A stretch of DNA of 64,000 nucleotides from assembly GCA_030762895.1 (NCBI GenBank), contig CM061065.1, forward strand, positions 71,098,200 to 71,162,199. The letters are read 5' to 3'. The DNA comes from Sophora flavescens (taxonomy: Eukaryota; Streptophyta; Magnoliopsida; Fabales; Fabaceae). Below, one piece after another: positions 10,909-22,445 of the stretch (position 1 is its first letter; each line of letters starts with the position of its first letter). The position numbers and the translations under genes are program-made. The notes beneath the pieces are model-generated. The model was not told where the DNA came from, ran no database searches, and saw nothing but the letters and a program-made list of their open reading frames with translations.

Positions 10909-12367
10909 TTAGGGAGTACCCTTTCCTTTCCCTCACTCTGATTTTATAGTCATGATTGTTTCATTGGGGACAATGCATGTTTTAAGTGTGGGGGAGGGAA
11001 CTAGTTGTAGTTTTGTTGTGTCTTGTTTTTTTTCCTTTTCTTTTAATAAAGCTCCTGAATAATTTGAGAAGCTCAGGAGTTGTGTTGAGTCTTTTGTTGG
11101 CAAGTTTGCTGGATTTTGATTGATTTTGCACAGATTGATTGCATGATTTATGTGATGATTTATTCCCCCTAGGTTGAAAAAAAATTTTGTTTTTGAAAAG
11201 TGATTCCCATGTGATTGAAAACTGAACTTTGAGATTTTGTTATGATGGCATGATTTATGATAAGTTTGGGGTGATAGGAAGCACACACTAGGGATAGAAT
11301 CTCTGTCAAACAATTTGCAAAAATGTCCAGGTGAGGATTTGAGCCTCCAACATGTTTTTGACTGTGAGAATCACTTTCAAGTTGCACTTTCCTGAATTTG
11401 CTTGAATCTCTTTATGGTTTGCATGTTTATGTGTTTGCTTCAAATGATTTAGGCATTTTCTTTGTAAATAACTACTTAGCCTAAAAGAACCAATTCCTAA
11501 TGCATGTTCCCTAGTTAGCCCCATTGAGCCTGATTAGCCTGTTAATTCTTGATAACCTAATGTTATGAGCTCAAAATCTGGAAAACCATGTTAACATGAT
11601 CTTAGGATTAGGAGAGCATGGAATCTTAGAAAGAGAATGGGTGCAAGAAACTAAGTTTGGGGTGGCTACAAGGATATGATGTGCTGCTTGGGATTGAGAA
11701 AAAAAATAAAATAATAAAAAGGTTGGAGCCAAAGGCATATAAAAAAATGATAAAAATAAAAGTATTAGAAGAAATGGCTGTAGTCACCCAAGGCAAGTGA
11801 AAAATGAGAAAAGGAACTTGAGTGGAATTTCAATGTTTTGAAGTGTTTCATGCTCTCTTAGTTCCTAGGGTCTTCAGCCTAGTACCTTTGTATATCCTAC
11901 CCTTAGCCAGACCCCATTACAACCCATAAAAGACCTTTTGATGTTGCATGCATGTTTTCTGTGGGAATCATTTGGAGATGAAAATCAAATTTATGGGAAG
12001 TGTTCTTGAAAAGTGAAACTGAGTGCAATGTTGATAGCCTGACACAAACTGAGCGATTGAGTGAACACTAAATGCCCTTGTGAGGAAGGCAGTTGTTTGA
12101 ATTTGGTGATCTCCCTCTTGTGTGTAACTTGGATCCCCTGCTTAGATTAATGATTGTTTGAATGATGAAATTCTCAATTGTTTAGAATGAATGATTGTGG
12201 GGATTGCTTTGTTTGAAAGGGGGGACATTGAAGAAAACTGTTTTGATGTATTGCTTGAATTTGTGCAAGGTTGATTGAATCTTTTAAAGCTTGCCAGGTC
12301 TTGAGTCTTTTTGATTTTTGAGTTGTAGTTTGCTTGGGGACAAGCAAAGTTTAAGTTTGGGGTATTT
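10909..12367 (+). other. I2 3' noncoding region with two polypurine-like motifs
   Basis: No coding sequence is seen. A first motif, GGGGACAATGCATGTTTTAAG then TGTGGGGGAGGG, lies at 10966-10999. A second, GGGGACAAGCAAAG then TTTAAGTTTGGGGT, ends at the 3' LTR (12336-12363) and is the likely polypurine tract. Between them are an A-rich stretch (11697-11765) and sequence with the same style in I3, I4 and O1. Confidence 0.7.
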
Positions 12368-13673
12368 TGATAAGCCTCTGGCTCATCTAGTTTTATGGCT
12401 AGTATGACCAGGGTTTTGTGCAAATTATATCCTATTTTCACCCAAATTAGATTAGATTGTCCTCAAGCAAGGTTTTGAGTCTCTAAAGTAGTTTTAGGTT
12501 AATTTAGCCAGTTTTGAGTCAAATAATGAACTTATAGCTGTGTCTTTGTTTTCAGGTTAAGTTGGAAGTTGAGGGAATAAAGAAACAGGGGATTCACCTC
12601 GCGAGAGTATTCTCGCCTCGCGAACCTGAAAGCCAGCAGAACAGTGAAAATGCCATCCTCTCTGGTTCGCCCCGCGAATAACACCTCGCCCCGCGACCCT
12701 GAAGGCTGACTGTTCCAGGAAAATGCAAGGTTTCTGTGTCGCCTCGCGAACACTTGACTCGCCTCGCGAGTAATCCAACCCTGGAATACCAGAAGCTATC
12801 ACGGTTTAACCATGCTGAAGGTCACGGCTGTGACAGTTTGGAATTTGAAGAGTCTCGCCTCGCGAGTAGTCCTTCGCCCCGCGAAAAGACCAAACGTTGC
12901 TGACTTTTCACAATATTCGCCTCGCGAAGGTGTGCTCGCCTCGCGAGTGGACTTAATTTCTGAATAGTATAAATTGTTGTTCTGAACAGCTTGGAAGAAC
13001 TTTTGCTTCTCCATAGTTTTACATATTTTCTGTGTTTTTTCGTTATTGTCATGGAGAACTAATTTCTTAGATTAATCTACTGTATGAGAATTCCATATAC
13101 TTGAGGTTTTGTAATTCCTACTTTACTTGCTTTTCCCTTTTCAATACCATATTATACATTTCTGTTTGTTATTTCAGGAGTGTATAGTGTTGTATTGATT
13201 CATTTCGATGATGTTATGTTCCTATACTTAATCGCGTTTGTTATTTCGCGTGTGTTCATTCATGTTCATTGGTTCATGAAGGCTTAACCCCGTTTGTTAT
13301 TTCGGGAATAGGAACATATATCCGTAGTAGCGATTTCGTTGTTAATTGTTGCTACAACCGAAAGGGGATTAGAATCTGCTTAGGGCTTGGAATTACATGA
13401 ACCAATGATAGTTGGGAATTCGAGAACAGTAGATTAATCGTTGTTTGCTATTTGATAATCTCTTTGAACTGCCTTATTTTAATTGCTTTGTTTTGCTTGT
13501 TACTTATTTGCATCCCAATCCAAACCCCCCCACCCCCCCCCCCCCCCCCCCAACTGATTTTTGTGAAAAATAATACTTTAAGAGTCCTTGTGAGACGACA
13601 TCCGAGTTGTCGCCCTAAACTACAGTTTTAAAACCCGCTCGTTCTTTTTGGCGCGTGCGCGACATCGTGACCA
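12368..13673 (+). repeat. I2 3' LTR
   Basis: It is nearly identical to 6740-8033. Differences include a longer poly-C tract (about 13526-13552) and changes in the last 30 bases (GCGCGTGCGCGACATCGTGACCA). It is followed by the AGGAT duplicate at 13674-13678. Confidence 0.92.
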
Positions 13674-14406
13674 AGGATCCTCTTCCTCATCCCCTTAACT
13701 CTCTTTATCAACCACTACTTCTGATTAGAGGAGAAGAATTGAGAGAGAAACCTCAATAGTTGCAAGAAGCCTTTGTTGGATGCTTTGAAACCAAGTTGGA
13801 GCAGTCTCAGTGAGGGAGTCTCCATACACTCTTCAACCGTTGGATCATTCCCAAATTTTATAACAAGGTTCCAGACTTGTGGTTCTTCATATCCAACGGT
13901 CAGAATTTGGAAACAACCTCCAGAGTGTGAGATATGAAGCTCGTACACTAGGCCTAGGAGGTGAGAAACTCAACCCGTATACCATCTAACATGTCATCAT
14001 AGAATTGCGATCTGAGTTTCATTAACCGTTGGATCGGGCAGAACCTTTGAGAAGGTTTATGAAGGATAGTTCTTCATTGTCACCTTTAATTTTTTTAAAC
14101 AAAGATCTGTGGCTAGAGATATGGATCTCGAACAGTAGCTCTGTTTGTGTAGCTTTTCCATAGGATTCATGAGCTTATTTTGAATCCGATTTCCCCTAAG
14201 TCCAGTCGTTGTTCTTGTAAGTTTTTCCATCGATTTTGTCTCTTGATTCGAATAGATTTATTTATTTGAAACCCTATTGTTGATTCGGTTGGTATTTGGT
14301 GTTTCCGACGAATTGTGATACTCATACGTGTAATCGGGACGGAAAGCGGAACGGTGGATGTGTAAGGATGGATGGTAGCAGATTTGTGAATGTTGTTGGA
14401 CAACAT
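13674..14406. other. I1 middle segment, noncoding
   Basis: This lies between I2 and I3. It contains phrases such as CCGTTGGATC repeated (13840s, 14029) and is typical of LTR or untranslated sequence. No gene is seen. It ends with AACAT (14402-14406), the left target site of I3. Confidence 0.6.
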
Positions 14407-14636
14407 TGATGAGTGTGATTTCACCTCATATTTCCATGACATTTTGCATGCGTTTTCATATAGTTTAGGCTTATTTTATTCGATTATTAGTTAATTTTGC
14501 CTTGGAACAAGTAAGGTGGTTTTGTGGTGCTTGTGTGCAGGAATCGGGAACTAAATTGCTCAGGATCAGTCACATTGGAGTTGGCATGAAGATGGGAGCT
14601 TGGAAGGCAAGAAAATGGTGCAAACATAGCTGATAA

Positions 14637-14873
14637 CGGCCAGGCCGTGATGCCCATCACGGTCGTGATCAAGGGAAGCTGAAAGAGAAGAAGGAAAAAT
14701 TCAGAAGCTGTCACGGCCAGGCCGTGATATCCATCACGGCCGTGACAGGAAAATTGAGCCAGACCCCTTGTAGGAAGAATCTGTCACGGCCGTGACAGAT
14801 CATTTATTGAAGCAGCGTGCTAGGCAGAAGTCATCACGGCCAGGCCGTGACGGCCATCACGGCCGTGATGCGC
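14637..14873 (+). repeat. I3 LTR array of bipartite CACGGCC palindromes
   Basis: Units start near 14643, 14711, 14781 (half only) and 14833. A full unit is about 37 bases: CACGGCCAGGCCGTG, a 4-6 base gap, then ATCACGGCCGTGAT, a perfect 14-base palindrome. Pitch is about 60-70 bases. The 3' LTR has four full units (25257-25518). Confidence 0.9.
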
Positions 14874-14943
14874 ATTCCTTGGATCTGAAGCAATTGATTT
14901 TACCTGGTTTTTGTATTGGTTTAGGATTCAAACTGCCCAATCT

Positions 14944-14951
14944 TATAAATA
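14944..14951 (+). promoter_or_regulatory. I3 LTR TATA box
   Basis: TATAAATA lies about 70 bases after the palindrome array, and the copy in the 3' LTR is at 25592-25599. It is the likely promoter of the element. Confidence 0.65.
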
Positions 14952-15813
14952 GGACCTAGGGGCTCAAGTCTGGTACGAACTTTGTGTGGGCTGTTACCTT
15001 AGATTGATTGAGAAATTCTCTTCTTCTTCTCCTCCTTTTCTCTTAGGGATTTTTTTTTTCTGTTCATGTTATTGTAATCAAGCTTGTCGTCACCATGACA
15101 AGGCTTGAGTAGTAGTCTAGTTTCTAGGAATTGGGGCTATGCCCAGAACTTGTTTATGGTGATGTATTGATTTTGATTTCTTGTGAATTCAGATTTGTTT
15201 TTGATTCGATCCCTATTGCTTTAATTACTCGCGAATTCGGTGGCCACTTGTTTGCCTGCCATAGATACACTAAGGACGAACCTAGCGGTGAACTTAGGTA
15301 TCGGATCTATAGGAGTCGAACTTAGGACTGAAATCACGAGAGTTAGAAGCCGTCCTTCGAGGATTCACGAATCGTCACAAAACTCAAGGGGTCCGATTTA
15401 AATTCAATTACCACGAGAGTATGGATTAATTTAATCGGGTACGACTTTTGTAACCCGAGAGGGAGCATTAGCTAATTTAGGACAGATTCGCCTTCAAAAC
15501 AAATTTTGGCAATTAACAAGGAGAGAAGTCGATTCGGTAACATAGACAGTTTTGTGGCATCCCAATTCCTGGGAACCTATTTGAATTTGAAAACCCCCAA
15601 TTTGAATTGCTTTCTGTTCTGTTTAATTGCAAAATTTAAATTTGATTGTTACTTGATCCTATTTCAAAAATCAAAACCTTTTCAAAATCTTAGTCCAGTT
15701 TTATCGATTTACTAATTAGTTGTGATTTGAGACCACGGTCCCTGTGGGATCGATCTTTTTATAACTTGGCAACGAATCCGGTACATTTGCCGGAATCTAT
15801 CACATCAAGTTTT

Positions 15814-15830
15814 TGGCGCCGTTGCCGGGA
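15814..15830 (+). promoter_or_regulatory. I3 primer-binding site (tRNA-Asp)
   Basis: TGGCGCCGTTGCCGGGA lies six bases after the LTR end. It matches the tRNA-Asp 3' end, with one G fewer than in I2. Confidence 0.88.
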
Positions 15831-15965
15831 ACTGTGTTTCCTTGAATTTCAACTTAATTTTTAAATTGATTTTTCTGGACATTTTCTTTTTTTTTATTTT
15901 TTTTTTATTTTATTTCTTTTTATCTAGAGTATCTATCTCTCTACCATAGGTATTTTTTCTCTTTT

Positions 15966-17900
15966 ATGCAAAGATCCCTAAGTCTTGGAGACCTTATTGA
16001 AGCCGACCCCGAGATCGAAAGGACCTTTCATAGGCGTAGGAGACTACAAAGAGAGAGAGAGAAGTTGATTCCCATTCCACTCATGGCAAATCTACCAGAT
16101 ACGAAGCCATTGAAGGACTATGCAGCCCCAAATGCTAGGGTTCTGCGAACTGGGATTGCAAGGCCGGAAATTGAGGCGGAAAACTACACTATACCGCCTC
16201 ACTTAATTAGCATGATTAGGCAACATCAGTTTGGAGGATTACCCTCGGAGGACCCGACGGATCATGTGGAGACATTCTTGGAATTCACCGATGCGATAAG
16301 GATTCAAGGTGCCTCGATCGATGCTATACGCCTGAGGTTATTCCCCTCCTATCTGACAGGAAAAGCGAAAGCTTGGTTGAAGCAAGTGCCCGCTAACACG
16401 TTGACAACTTGGGACCAATTAGAGCAAGCATTCTTGGAGAAATTCTTCCCTCCATCCAAGACTGCTTACCTAAGGACTCAGATCACCAGCTTCTTCCAAA
16501 AAGATGGAGAATGCTTATCAGAAGCTTGGGATCGCTACAAGGGATTGTTGGAGTCTTGCCCACATCATGGACTCGAGAGGTGATTATTAGTGCGCACCTT
16601 CTACAACAGATTGGATTATTCGTCAAAGGTGTCACTCGACTCCGCAGCTGGTGGAGCCTTCATGAACAGACCCCTGACTGAAGCATTCAACATCATTGAG
16701 AACGTGACCACCAATTATCACCAATGGGGTTCAGAAAGAGGTAATAACCTGAAAAAGATTTCGGGGGGTATGTTTGAAATGAATAGCACAGATCTTATAA
16801 TGTCTAAAATTGACTCACTGAATAAACGTTTTGATCAGCTCGAAAGGGCTAATGTGAGTGCAATAGGTGCTACTAACATTGTGTGTGAGATTTGTGGAAT
16901 GCAGGGACATGATATCATGGAGTGCCCGCGTGGTATTGCCGCTGGATCTGGTGCCTCGGGGGAGCAAGTGAACGCTTGTCACAACTTCTATGACACGAAC
17001 CCGAAGCTGCCAAACTACGCTCCCCCAAATCCCTACAACCAGAGGAAGAACAACCCTTACCTCTCCTACGGGAACTACAGCAACACTCTGAACCATGAGT
17101 TCCAACAAGGCCAAGGTAATAGGAAACCCGCTCCGGGGTATCCTCAGGTACAGAAGTCTAAACTCGAGTCTCTATTGGAAAGTTTTGTTGAAACTCAAAC
17201 AAAACAAAATGAAGAGTTTAGACAACAAGGTAGGGAAGTTAATAAGGCAATAAAAGAACTAACATCTAAGGTAGATAACTTAGTCATCCATAACAAGATG
17301 TTAGAAACTCAAATTACCCAACAAGCTGGAAATTCGATGAGGCAACCGGGCAAATTTCCTGGACAACCTGAGGTGAACCCAAATAATGAACAATGTAAAG
17401 ACGTGAGTCTACGGAGTGGTAGGAAACTTGAAAATCCCGAAGCTAAAGGGGAGGGCGATAACAAGAGTGTAGCTGAGGAGGAGGAACCTACTGAGACACA
17501 ACCTTCAGGAGAGGAAAAGCCTAGTGAAATAGTGTCTAAGTATGTCCCTCCGCCACCTTATCAGCCTCCGATACCTTTTCCTCAAAGGTTGCCTAAGGCC
17601 AAATTGGATAAGCAATTTGGAAAATTTCTAGAGGTCCTTAAGAAATTGTACATTAATGTACCCTTCACTGAGGCATTACAACAAATGCCGACATATGCTA
17701 AATTTCTTAAGGATATCTTGTCAAATAAGAGAAAGCTAGAGGACTATGAAACAGTGGCTTTAACTGAGGAGTGCAGCGCTCTAATTCAAAATAAATTGCC
17801 TCCTAAATTGAAAGATTCAGGTAGTTTCTCTATTCCATGCTTAATCGGTAACACTAGTTTTGATAAAGCTCTTTGTGATTTGGGGGCTAGTGTTAGTTAG
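15966..17900 (+). pseudogene. I3 gag, running into protease
   Basis: One frame spans the whole gag, interrupted by a TGA at 16581-16583. The N-terminus has EADPEIERTFHRRRR. The capsid core follows with LRLFPSYLTGKAKAWLKQV, WDQLEQAFLEKFFPPSK and CLSEAWDRYKGLLESCPHHG. After the TGA come FYNRLDYSSK and AGGAFMNRP. A canonical zinc knuckle, CEICGMQGHDIMEC, follows, then a linker and the start of the protease (SIPCLIGNTSFDKALCDLGAS). It stops at a TAG (17898-17900) where the frame shifts to the rest of the protease. The role is particle formation and RNA packaging. Confidence 0.88.
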
Positions 17901-18351
17901 TCTTATGCCCCTCTCTGTTTGCAAGAAGTTGGAGATGGGTGAACTAAAACCCACAACAATCTCCCTTAAATTGGCGGACCGGTCCGTCAAATTCCCAGTG
18001 GGCATCTTGGAGGATGTTCCTATTAGAGTGGGTAAATTTTTCATTCCTGCGGATTTTGTGGTACTTGAAATGGAAGAGGATTCCTAAATCCCCATTATTC
18101 TTGGTAGGCCTTTCTTGGCTACCGCAGGAGCCATCATTGATGTTAAAAACGGGAATTTAACCTTAACCGTGGGTGATGATAAAGTTGAATTTGATTTAGC
18201 TAAATCTATTAAACACCCTTCTTTTGAAGATTCTTGTTGCAGGATTGACTTAATGCACCAAGTGGTGAAAGAAGAATCTACACAAGCTTGTGTTGATGAC
18301 CCGCTGGAAATGTGTTTGATTGGTGGAGACTTAAACACTCATGGAGGATAA
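17860..18351 (+). pseudogene. I3 aspartic protease, second half
   Basis: It continues the protease in another frame from about 17895: LMPLSVCKKLEMGELKPT, then the flap-like KLADRSVKFPVGILEDVPIRV, a TAA at 18085-18087, then IPIILGRPFLATAGAIIDV. The active-site DLGAS sits in the previous frame at about 17876-17890. The single-base shift right after the active site and the TAA prevent a functional enzyme. Confidence 0.82.
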
Positions 18352-18498
18352 GTAAGGGATTACCCCCGCTTTCTGGAGGCTAGTCCAGAAATTCCTCCCA
18401 ACAAAACAAAGAAAGAGAAACTTGAGTTGACACCATAGAAAAAGAATCTGAAAAATGAAGAAGCCCCTAAGGTAGAACTAAAACCCCTTCCCTCCACA

Positions 18499-20792
18499 TT
18501 GAGGTATGAATTTCTCGGTCCTAACTCTTCCTATCCGGTAATTGTGAATGCTAGCTTGAATGATTTGGAAACTGAGAAATTACTTAGAGAGCTTAGAATG
18601 CATAGGAAAGTGATAGGATATACAATTGATGATATTAAAGGCATAAATCCTTCCTTTTGTATGCATCGCATTCTAATGGAAGATGAGCATAAACCATCCA
18701 TTGAGCATCAACGTAGGTTGAACCCTAATATGAAAGAGGTGGTTAAGAAGGAAGTGCTTAAGCTGTTAGATGCGGGGGTTATTTATCCGATCTCCGATAG
18801 TGAATGGGTTAGTCCGGTGCATGTGGTTCCTCAGAAAGGGGGATGACTATTATTCAAAATGAAAATAATGAACTAATCCCTACTAGGACAATAACCGGTT
18901 GGAGAATGTGCATCGATTATAGGAAACTAAATAAGGCAACAAGGAAAGATCACTTCCCTCTCCCATTCATTGATCAAATGCTTGAAAGGTTAGCTAGGCA
19001 TTCATACTTTTGTTACTTGGATGGATATTCTAGTTTTCATCAAATTCCTATACATCCTAGTGATCAAGAAAAGACCACGTTTGCTTGTCCCTATGGCACT
19101 TTTGCCTATAGAAGAATGCCTTTTGGTCTATGTAATGCACCGGCTACCTTTCAAAGATGCATGACTGCAATCTTCTCTGAATTTATTGAAAACATCACGG
19201 AGGTTTTTATGGATGATTTTTCTGTATATGGAACTACCTTTGATGATTGTTTAACAAATTTGTCTAAGATTTTGCAGCGATGTGAAAAAACCAATCTGGT
19301 ATTGAATTGGGAGAAATGCCATTTTATGGTAAAAGAAGGTATAGTGCTTGGGCACTTGATTTCTGGTAGAGGTATTGAGGTGGACAGGGCCAAAATAGAT
19401 GTTATTGAAAATTTGCCCCCACCAATAAATGTGAAAGGAGTTAGAAGTTTTTTGGGACACGTCGGATTTTACCGGCGTTTCATCAAAGATTTTTCGAAAA
19501 TTTCTAAACCTTTATCTAACCTCTTAATGAAAGATGCTCCATTTGATTTTAATGAAGAATGTTTGAGTGCATTTTGTAGGTTGAAGGAAGCTCTGACCAC
19601 CGCTCCCATTCTGCAAACACCAAATTGGGATGAGCCATTCGAAGTAATGTGTGATGCTAGTAACTATGCCGTGGGAGGAGTATTGGGACAGAGGAGAGAC
19701 AAGAAGGTCCATGCAATATACTATGCAAGCAAAACTCTAGATGGAGCTCAAGAGAATTATACCACAACTGAGAAAGAGTTGCTTGCGGTTGTCTTTGCTT
19801 TCGAGAAATTCAGATCTTACCTTGTGGGGTCTAAAGTCATAGTGTACACCGACCACTCCACACTAAGGTACCTCATGACTAAGAAGGAAGCAAAGCCGAG
19901 ACTCATCCGATGGATTCTACTTCTGCAAGAATTCGATTTGGAGATTCGAGACCGGAAAGGGACGGAGAACTTAGTTGCGGACCACTTATCCAGACTTGAA
20001 CCATCTGAACATGAGAAGGACAATCTGCCGATAGATGATTCTTTCCCCGATGAGCAACTGTTTGCCATCTTGGGAGAGGAAGCTCCATGGTATGCGGACT
20101 TTGTGAATTACTTTGCATGCGGGATTCTACCACCGGAGCTCAATTATCAACAAAAGAAGAAGTTCTTTTCTGATCTCAAGAACTACGTATGGGATGAGCC
20201 CTACATTTTCCGCAAGTGTACGGATAACATATACAGAAGGTGCATTTCGGAAGTTGAGGTTCCAAGTATCTTGAGTTGTTGTCATTCCTCATCTTATGGG
20301 GGACATGCTAGTGCCTCGAAGACAGCAGCGAAGGTGCTTCAGGCTGGTTTCTATTGGCCTCATATTTTCAGAGATGCCCGGATGTTCGTGCTTGCTTGTG
20401 ATCCATGTCAAAGAACGGGAAACATCTCTAAGAAGCATGAAATGCCACTCAACACCATGCTAGAAGTGGAGATATTTAATGTTTGGGGAATTGACTACAT
20501 GGGACCCTTTCCTTCATCTTGCAATAATAAGTTCATTCTTGTAGTTGTTGATTACGTCTCTAAATGGGTGGAGGCCGTCCCTTCCCCAACAAGTGGTGCA
20601 AGAACCGTAATCAAACTATTCAAGAAGGTGATTTTTCCAAGGTTTGGGGTTCCGAGGGCAGTCATTAGTGATGGAGGATCGCACTTCATTGAAAGACAAT
20701 TTGAGAAACTCCTACTCAAGTATGGAGTCACTCATAAGATCGCCACACCTTACCACCCTCAGACGAGTGGACAAGTCGAAGTTTCCAATTGA
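18499..20792 (+). pseudogene. I3 reverse transcriptase, RNase H and integrase N-terminal part
   Basis: The stretch 18499-18846 covers the RT start (INPSFCMHRILMEDEHKPSI, DAGVIYPISDSEWVSPVHVV). A one-base shift at a G-run (18838-18845) breaks it from the main frame 18843-20792. That frame has WRMCIDYRKLNKATRKDHFPL, the catalytic VFMDDFSVYG (FxDD), RNase H motifs MCDASNYAVGGVLGQ, TEKELLAVVFAFEKFRSYL and VYTDHSTLRYL, then the integrase HHCC finger (HSSSYGGHAS to CDPCQRT) and the first two catalytic acids (WGIDYMGPF, SDGGSHF). It ends at TGA 20790-20792, and the frame continues beyond. Confidence 0.9.
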
Positions 20793-20903
20793 GAGATAAA
20801 GAGCATTCTTGAAAAGACTGTTTCAGGTTCGAGAAAGGATTGGTTCTTAAAGCTTGATGACGCTCTTTGGGCCTACCGTACGGCTTACAAGACTCCTATC
20901 GGG

Positions 20904-21380
20904 ATGACACCCTTTAGACTTATTTACGGTAAGCCATGTCACTTACCCGTCGAGCTTGAGCATAAAGCTTTGTGGGATATTAAGATGCTAAACTTTGATA
21001 TGAAAGCCGCTGGGGAAAAGAGAATCCTTCAACTTCAGGAACTTGATGAGCTAAGGTTGGATGCCTATGAGTCCACACGATCTTACAAGGAGAGAACAAA
21101 GAAGTGGCATGATAAGCATATCCTTCGTAGAGAATTCCATGAAGGAGAACTAGTGCTACTTTATAACTCAAGGTTGCGGTTATTCCCAGGGAAGCTCAAG
21201 TCTAGATGGTCCGGACCATTTAAAGTATTGAAAGTATTCCCATATGGTGCCGTCGAGGTCTGGAGCCAAGAACGTGGAACATTCAAGGTCAATGGACAGA
21301 GACTGAAACACTACCTTGGAGAACATCCACTTGAGCAGGAGGGTGCGATTCCCCTCCTAGATCCAACAACAAATGACTGA
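20904..21380 (+). pseudogene. I3 integrase C-terminal part
   Basis: It is in the same frame as the upstream RT-integrase and is separated from it only by the TGA. It contains TPFRLIYGKPCHLPVELEHK, WHDKHILRREFHEGELVLLY and the chromo-less GPFKVLKVFPYGAVEVW with VNGQRLKHYLG, all typical for Athila integrases. The third catalytic Glu lies in the stretch between 20793 and 20903 (EIKSILEKT). Confidence 0.88.
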
Positions 21381-21602
21381 AAGGACTATGGTCAAGCTTA
21401 AGACCATAAATAAGCGCTTCTTGGGAGGCAACCCAAGTTTTCTTTCCCTTTTTCCATTTGTTTTTGAACTAACTCTTGAATAATTTGAGAAGATCAAGAG
21501 TAAAAAAATAAAAAAAAAATCATAAATTAATAGATTTGCCAGTGTTTTCAGGTTAGGAAGTGATGGAAAGTGAAGAGAGGATGGAAAAGAAAAGTCAGCA
21601 AC

Positions 21603-22016
21603 CATCACGGCCAGGTCGTGATGTCCATCACGGCCGTGATGGCCAAAAGCTAAAAGTCAGAGACCATCACGGCCAAGCCATGATGTATATCACGGGTGTG
21701 ACAAGTAATCCCCAAAGAGCAGAAGCCATCACGGCCAGGGCGTGATACTGATCACGGCCGTGATGTGAAGAACAGAAAGGGACATAAAGGATCGCGGCCA
21801 GGGCGTGATACTGATCACGGCCGTGATGTGAAGAACAGAAAGGGACAGAAAGGATCACGGCTAGGCCGTGATATAGGTAACGGCCGTGACAGGAATCCTG
21901 AGCAGGACAGAGACCATCACGGCCAGGCCGTGATACGTATCACGGCCGTAATGGCCATTTTTACCAGACACAGAACTTGTCACGGCCAGCCCGTGATGTG
22001 GGTCACGGCCGTGACG
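21603..22016 (+). repeat. I3 internal array of seven CACGGCC bipartite palindromes
   Basis: Seven units start near 21605, 21665, 21728, 21791, 21854, 21915 and 21978, with a pitch of 60-64 bases. Each has the form CACGGCCAGG(C)CGTGAT, a 4-6 base gap, then ATCACGGCCGTGA(T/C), with scattered substitutions. The spacers differ except for one recent tandem pair (AACAGAAAGGGACA between units 3, 4 and 5). The same unit type forms the LTR arrays of this element. Confidence 0.92.
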
Positions 22017-22445
22017 CGTGATTTCCTCTGCTTTTTAAAACCTAAAAACGCCTTTTCTGCCATATACTCCCTCACTCCCTTCATCTTCTCCACTGCTCCC
22101 CACCTCCATAGCCCACCCAACCTTCTTCCCAACTCCTCCTTCTTCTGAAATCACACATCACGCACACTTCTCCCCAACACCATCACGCTCCTCTGCATCC
22201 CACCCTTTTCTTCTTCTTCCCCTCGCACTGACCTCCATAGCCAAAAGCTCGAAAATCACCTCCCCATTGCACCCACAAGCAACCAACACCACTCATTTCC
22301 TCCCTAGACCTCCCCCAATCAACACCCACAAGGAAAACCCTTCAATTTTGGGAAGATTCAAAATCCCCAAAATTTGGAACCCTAACCAACCCAGCGCAGA
22401 AGCAGAAAAGGGGACTAAGATTTTTTTGGGGTACTCTCTAGGATC

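Larger units (their letters stand above)
6740..13673 (+). mobile_element. I2: young, pol-less Athila-like Ty3 element
   Basis: LTRs of about 1.3 kb (6740-8033 and 12368-13673) start TGATAAGCC and end GACCA. They are flanked by AGGAT on both sides (6735-6739, 13674-13678). The two LTRs differ at roughly two dozen positions plus a poly-C length change, so the insertion is recent on a plant-genome scale. The primer site fits tRNA-Asp. The coding part has gag and protease only, followed by a tail I cannot assign and 1.4 kb of noncoding DNA ending in a polypurine tract (AAGTTTGGGGT). It is non-autonomous. Confidence 0.9.
14407..15807 (+). repeat. I3 5' LTR
   Basis: It carries an array of CACGGCC/GGCCGTG palindromes (14637-14873), a TATA box (TATAAATA, 14944-14951) after the array, and ends CTATCACATCA directly before the primer site. 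Confidence 0.92.

Noticed and set aside
21603..22016. CRISPR-like regular repeat array
   Set aside because: Units are imperfect palindromes inside a plant retrotransposon and also occur in its LTRs. Spacers are not uniform, and there are no cas genes.
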